The position numbers and the translations under genes are program-made. From an uncultured Sutterella sp. (GTDB lineage: Bacteria; Pseudomonadota; Gammaproteobacteria; Burkholderiales; Burkholderiaceae_F): a stretch of DNA of 9,848 nucleotides. The notes under the pieces were generated by a model. That model saw only the letters and a program-made list of their open reading frames with translations. It searched no databases and was not told where the DNA came from. How positions within the stretch are numbered: the stretch's first letter is position 1; each line of letters starts with the position of its first letter. The stretch is from NCBI GenBank assembly GCA_900542195.1, contig UQNA01000075.1, positions 1 to 9,848 on the forward strand, read 5' to 3'. This document shows, piece after piece, positions 6,639-9,848 of this stretch.

Positions 6639-7406
6639 ATGTTTTTAAAGAAAGCACTGCTTGCTTCTTGCGCTGTCTTAGCTTTTGCCGCCTCCGGCGC
6701 ATTTGCAGCCGAACAATATATTGTTGGTACAGGAGCAACATATCGTCCGTTTGAATACGAAACACCTCAGAAGGAATTAGTCGGATTTGACGTTGACTTA
6801 ATGCGCGCCATTGCCAAAGCCGAAGGTTTTGAAGTTAAGTTTATCAACACTCCGTGGGAAGGCATTTTTGCCACTGTTGACAAAGGCGACCGCGACATCA
6901 TCATGTCCGGTATCACTATTACCGATAAGAGAAAAGAAGCCGTTGACTTCTCTAAACCTTACTTCTTGGCTCACCAGCTGATCCTTACTCAGAAAGACAC
7001 CAAGATTGAAAAACTCGGCGACTTGAAGAAAGGCAACGTAGCTGTTGTTAACGGTTCTGCCGGCGACATTGCCGCCAGCACAGAATTCGGTAAAGCTTCC
7101 ACAAGAATCCGTCGTTTCGACAACACTCCTTTGGCTCTTGAAGAATTGAACCAAGGCGGTGTAGCAGCCGTTATCGGTGACGTCGGTGTTTTGAACTTCT
7201 ATTCTTTGAACAATCCTGACAAGCACTTCAATGCAACTCGTGACCCAGCTTTCAAAGAACAATACTTCGGTATCGCCGTCAAGAAAGGCAACAAGGCATT
7301 AATTGATAAAATCAATGCCGGTTTAGATAAGGTTATCGCTAACGGCGAATACGATAAGATTTATCGTAAATGGTTTGGTACAGCTGCTCCTAAGCTTCCA
7401 CAGTAA
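6639..7406 (+). CDS. Polar amino-acid ABC transporter, periplasmic binding protein (GlnH-like)
   Basis: This 255-residue protein captures an amino acid in the periplasm and hands it to the membrane complex encoded next door. Residues 1-23 are a Sec signal peptide (AFA then A24-E25), and the rest is one SBP_bac_3 domain of normal length. Landmarks are YRPFEY (35-40), VGFDVDLMRAIAK (48-60), GITITDKRK (91-99) and the IYRKWFGT ending (241-248). Arg98 and Asp181 sit where GlnH-type proteins hold the carboxyl and amino groups of the ligand. The overall pattern is closest in memory to E. coli GlnH, but the side-chain pocket is not diagnostic, so glutamine, arginine or histidine are all possible. An upstream in-frame GTG at 6588 would bury the signal peptide. 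The ATG at 6639 with AGGAG 7 bases away is much better. A strong terminator follows the gene. Confidence 0.92.
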   Translation: MFLKKALLASCAVLAFAASGAFAAEQYIVGTGATYRPFEYETPQKELVGFDVDLMRAIAKAEGFEVKFINTPWEGIFATVDKGDRDIIMSGITITDKRKEAVDFSKPYFLAHQLILTQKDTKIEKLGDLKKGNVAVVNGSAGDIAASTEFGKASTRIRRFDNTPLALEELNQGGVAAVIGDVGVLNFYSLNNPDKHFNATRDPAFKEQYFGIAVKKGNKALIDKINAGLDKVIANGEYDKIYRKWFGTAAPKLPQ

Positions 7407-7421
7407 CCTTTAGTTCTTAAT

Positions 7422-7452
7422 CCGATTCTCTCCGTGAGAATCGGTTTTTTTT
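7422..7452 (+). terminator. Strong internal terminator between binding-protein and permease genes
   Basis: A perfect 9-pair stem (7422-7430 with 7436-7444) and 5-base loop is followed at once by eight T. It lies 15 bases after the binding-protein stop and 25 bases before the permease start. In ABC operons such a site usually lets only part of transcription through, giving an excess of binding protein. Confidence 0.93.
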
Positions 7453-7477
7453 AACTTGAATTTGTTGGAGAAATGTC

Positions 7478-8230
7478 GTGGGTGGATTTCGTTATGAAGT
7501 CATAACTGAGTACTGGCCCTTATTTATGGAAGGTGCCCGAATGACCATTCAGATCACGATTATCTGCGTGGTTTTGGGCGTTATTTTAGGAATGGCATTA
7601 GGTATGGCCAGGTTGGCTAATGCCCGCCACTCCCCTTGGCGTGAAATTCTGAAGTACTTTGTCCGTTGGCCGGTAACTGTTTATGTAAGTTTCTTCCGCG
7701 GTACGCCATTATTTGTGCAAATCCTGTTAATGCAGTTTGCCATTCTGCCGTTCTTTATCCATCCTACCGAAGGGGTTCTGCTCTCCGGCGATATCGCCAG
7801 AGAAATCCGTTCTACCTATGGCGCAATGCTTGCCGGTATCGTTGCTATTACGTTGAATGCAGGTGCTTATCTTTCTGAAGTTTTCCGTGCCGGTATCCAA
7901 TCCTTAGACAAGGGCCAAATGGAAGCAGCACGTTCAGTCGGTATGACATATTGGCAGGCCATGTTCCACATCATTCTGCCTCAAGCATTCCGCCGTATGC
8001 TGCCTCCGTTAGGTAACAATGCCATTGCCATCCTTAAGGACTCCTCTCTGGTTTCCGCCATCGGTTTGGCAGAACTTGCTTATGCAGCCAGAACGGTTGC
8101 CGGAGCTTCTGCTCGTTACTGGGAACCGTACATTACTATTTCGTTAATGTATTGGGTGATGACTCTCGGACTTGCCTATTTGGTCAAGAAGATGGAAGAA
8201 CATTTAGGTAAAGGAGATGATGTTAAATGA
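7478..8230 (+). CDS. Polar amino-acid ABC transporter permease (HisM/GlnP family)
   Basis: This 250-residue inner-membrane subunit forms the translocation path, probably as a homodimer since only one permease gene is present. Hydrophobic segments lie at about 22-44, 65-95, 112-135, 185-205 and 220-238. The cytoplasmic EAA loop, which docks on the ATPase, is clear at about 148-167 (EAARSVGMTYWQA then ILPQA). The family N-terminal motifs, GARMTIQIT and FFRGTPLFVQILL, are present. Translation starts at GTG 7478, supported by GGAG (7467-7470) at 7 bases. An ATG at 7473 is in another frame that stops soon after. The C terminus overlaps the ATPase start by four bases (ATGA), indicating coupled translation. 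Confidence 0.93.
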   Translation: MGGFRYEVITEYWPLFMEGARMTIQITIICVVLGVILGMALGMARLANARHSPWREILKYFVRWPVTVYVSFFRGTPLFVQILLMQFAILPFFIHPTEGVLLSGDIAREIRSTYGAMLAGIVAITLNAGAYLSEVFRAGIQSLDKGQMEAARSVGMTYWQAMFHIILPQAFRRMLPPLGNNAIAILKDSSLVSAIGLAELAYAARTVAGASARYWEPYITISLMYWVMTLGLAYLVKKMEEHLGKGDDVK

Positions 8231-8985
8231 GTGAAGTAAAACCTCTAATTAAGATTCGTGATCTCCATAAGTATTTCGGAGACAATCAAGTTCTCAAGGG
8301 TATTGACTTGGATATCATGCCCGGAGAAAAAGTCGTTATTCTCGGACCGTCGGGTTCCGGAAAGTCCACGATGCTTCGCTGCATTAATGCATTAGAAGAA
8401 ACAACGAGCGGCCATATCTACGTTAACGACGTTGACATTACCTCTCCGAAAACCGACATTAATAAAGTTCGTGAGCATTTAGGAATGGTTTTCCAGCGCT
8501 TTAATCTTTGGCCGCATAAAACCGTTCTTGAAAACGTTGCTCTTGCTCCCAAACTTGTGAGCAAAGTTGATAAGGCCACGGCGGAAAAGCGAGCCCATGA
8601 AATGCTGAAACGCGTAGGACTGGCAGAAAAAGCTGACGCCTATCCTGCGAGTCTTTCGGGCGGCCAGCAGCAGCGTGTTGCTATCGCCAGAGGCTTAGCC
8701 ATGGAACCGAAGGCCATGTTGTTTGATGAACCAACATCCGCCCTTGACCCGGAACTTGTCGGAGAAGTTCTGAAAGTGATGACAGATCTTGCTAAATCCG
8801 GTATGACAATGGCTGTGGTTACCCATGAAATTTCATTCGCCCGTGAAGTTGCTGATCGCGTGATTTTCATGGACGGAGGCAAGATCGTGGAACAAGGCAA
8901 ACCGGAAGATGTACTTATGCATCCGAAGGAAGAAAGAACAAAAGCTTTCTTAAAGCGTGTTTTACCGCAAGAAAACACAAATTAA
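8227..8985 (+). CDS. glnQ: Polar amino-acid ABC transporter ATP-binding protein (GlnQ/HisP family)
   Basis: This 252-residue cytoplasmic subunit hydrolyses ATP to drive amino-acid import. All nucleotide-binding elements are intact: Walker A GPSGSGKST (40-48), Q-loop Gln90 in VFQRFNLWPH, signature LSGGQ (143-147), Walker B LFDEP with Asp167 and Glu168, D-loop SALDPE, and switch His200 in VVTHE. The match to the GlnQ/HisP/ArtP group is strong over the full length, but the symbol indicates the family and does not prove glutamine as substrate. An AAGGAG at 8211-8216 precedes the ATG by 10 bases, inside the end of the permease gene. No clear terminator follows: 45 bases separate the stop from the convergent TnpB-family gene. 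Confidence 0.93.
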   Translation: MSEVKPLIKIRDLHKYFGDNQVLKGIDLDIMPGEKVVILGPSGSGKSTMLRCINALEETTSGHIYVNDVDITSPKTDINKVREHLGMVFQRFNLWPHKTVLENVALAPKLVSKVDKATAEKRAHEMLKRVGLAEKADAYPASLSGGQQQRVAIARGLAMEPKAMLFDEPTSALDPELVGEVLKVMTDLAKSGMTMAVVTHEISFAREVADRVIFMDGGKIVEQGKPEDVLMHPKEERTKAFLKRVLPQENTN

Positions 8986-9180
8986 TCTTTCCGTTTTTGA
9001 GAAGTTGAAAAAACTTGATCATCGCGAGAATCACAAGCTTTTCTTCTCCCCTTCGCTCTCATAAAGTTGAGTCTTGCAGGAAAACGGTGGTGCCTTAGGC
9101 ACTTCCAACCCGCGTTTGTACTGCACCATCAGCATCTCAAATACCTTCCCGGGCGGGGCGTACAGTGGTATCTCCCCGCT
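8986..9180 (-). ncRNA. Candidate guide-RNA (omega RNA) scaffold and right end of the TnpB element
   Basis: In IS200/IS605 elements the guide RNA of TnpB is made from the 3' end of the tnpB transcript and runs to the right end of the element. Its guide comes from the flanking DNA. Here the matching stretch holds three simple hairpins. One is a six-pair all-GC stem (9153-9158 with 9174-9179). The second is a five-pair stem with a 3-base loop (9090-9094 with 9098-9102). The third is a five-pair AT-rich stem past the stop (9002-9006 with 9012-9016). The exact right boundary is not visible. This is inference from gene position plus folding by eye. Confidence 0.3.
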
Positions 9181-9848
9181 TCGTCTGCGTAATATTTCCT
9201 TCGCAGCACACGTATCAGCGTGGCCCTCATAGCCGCATTGACGGCACTTCACACGATCTGTCGAGACTCTGTTTTCTTTGGATGGGTAAAAACAGGCTGG
9301 ACAAACTCGAGAGCTGTGACACGCATTTACCTGAGTAAGCCTGATGCCAAACTGTTTGCATTTCTGCTCAAGACACTGCCGGATATATCCTCGGGCCCAG
9401 CTTGAAAGCCTTCGGTTCCAGTTTTTACTTCTTGTCTTCCCCATATGAGCAGAGAGCTTTTCTATGACGAGCTCTTTGACTTTTACGCCATCTAAGCCGT
9501 CTCCTTTGCCTTGCACAATGGAATTTATCGCTTTACTGATTTCTTGCTTGATTGAGTCTTGCGCTCTTCGATATTTCGCATTGTGTTTTTTGCGGCCAAG
9601 GTTATGTTTAAATATATTTTGTGCTTTTCTCCTATCTTTCTCTTTAGCCGAGCTTTCTAACTCTCGGGCTTTGGCCCAAAGTTTATTTCTCTTCTGGCCT
9701 TTATCTTTGCAATAGTCTGAGAACCGGGTGAGCTTCTCCCCGAACTTTTGACCGACAAAAGCTCCGTTGCTTAAAGCTGCGACTTCCGTATAACCGGTAT
9801 CGAAGCCTACAATCTCTCCTTCAGTCCTTTCCGGTTTGCATAAGGCTT
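9031..9848 (-). CDS. tnpB: TnpB-family RNA-guided endonuclease, IS200/IS605 type (5' end outside window)
   Basis: The C-terminal 271 residues are present and the frame is open to the window edge, so the N-terminal part lies beyond it. Known TnpB proteins cut DNA guided by an RNA from their own element, helping transposon retention. The split RuvC nuclease is visible: Asp in VGFDTGY (codon 9799-9801), Glu in LVIEKL (codon 9460-9462) and Asp in HADTCAAKEIL (codon 9214-9216). So the acidic triad is intact. A zinc ribbon with two CxxC pairs (VCPAC and KCRQC) sits before the last Asp. A Lys/Arg-rich helical stretch (coded roughly 9540-9720) separates the first two motifs. After the nuclease about 50 poorly conserved residues follow, the part that usually overlaps guide-RNA sequence. 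A shorter reading from GTG 9516 would lose the first Asp and is not credible. No TnpA is in view. Confidence 0.87.
   Translation of the reverse strand, partial: ALCKPERTEGEIVGFDTGYTEVAALSNGAFVGQKFGEKLTRFSDYCKDKGQKRNKLWAKARELESSAKEKDRRKAQNIFKHNLGRKKHNAKYRRAQDSIKQEISKAINSIVQGKGDGLDGVKVKELVIEKLSAHMGKTRSKNWNRRLSSWARGYIRQCLEQKCKQFGIRLTQVNACHSSRVCPACFYPSKENRVSTDRVKCRQCGYEGHADTCAAKEILRRRSGEIPLYAPPGKVFEMLMVQYKRGLEVPKAPPFSCKTQLYESEGEKKSL

Noticed and set aside
6798..7262. Long antisense open frame inside the binding-protein gene
   Set aside because: It lies entirely within a well-supported gene, has no recognisable domain or ribosome site, and is explained by the codon bias of the sense strand.
9031..9516. 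A complete 161-residue TnpB-like gene starting at GTG 9516
   Set aside because: The same frame stays open to the window edge and carries the essential RuvC Asp at 9799-9801, so the gene is a longer one cut by the window.
9031..9848. TldR, the nuclease-dead TnpB-derived repressor type
   Set aside because: The position beside an ABC operon fits, but all three RuvC acidic residues appear present. TldR proteins have lost them.
1..9848. CRISPR array, rRNA, prophage genes or toxin-antitoxin pair
   Set aside because: No regularly spaced repeats, rRNA-like stretches, phage proteins or small paired genes were seen on either strand.

Overview
The window looks like chromosomal DNA of a Gram-negative proteobacterium. 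The evidence is an inner-membrane FUSC protein, a polyphosphate kinase 1, a secreted C40 peptidase with a Sec signal peptide, a GlnHPQ-type ABC transporter and a tRNA gene with encoded CCA. The moderate, slightly AT-leaning composition and the tRNA sequence would fit a host-associated betaproteobacterium such as Sutterellaceae. That placement is inference from memory of similar sequences, not a demonstrated match.

Layout from left to right. Positions 1-31 are the 3' end of a tRNA, followed by its terminator. After an AT-rich leader comes a plus-strand gene for a periplasmic SH3-NlpC/P60 cell-wall peptidase (344-1630). A symmetrical terminator at 1656-1680 separates it from the convergent minus-strand gene ppk (1693-4062). 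This encodes a full-length polyphosphate kinase 1 with an unusual Lys/Ala/Pro-rich N-terminal tail of about 95 residues. Three further minus-strand genes follow: a FUSC-family membrane protein (4281-5330), moaD (5464-5721) and moeB (5722-6468). moaD and moeB are directly abutted and form the sulfur-carrier and activation pair of molybdopterin synthesis.

From a divergent intergenic region at 6469-6638 a plus-strand operon runs right: a polar amino-acid binding protein (6639-7406), a strong internal terminator (7422-7452), the permease (7478-8230) and the ATPase (8227-8985). The periplasmic protein captures the amino acid, the permease forms the channel and the ATPase drives import. The internal terminator probably makes the binding protein more abundant than the membrane complex.

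The right edge (9031 to beyond 9848, minus strand) is the C-terminal 271 residues of a TnpB-family RNA-guided nuclease of the IS200/IS605 type, running head-on into the ABC operon. All three RuvC acidic residues and the four zinc cysteines are visible, and the frame stays open to the window edge. The end of the gene and the 45 bases beyond it are the likely site of its guide RNA scaffold and of the element's right end. This is the most interesting part of the window. The rest is mostly ordinary housekeeping content with a few regulatory oddities.
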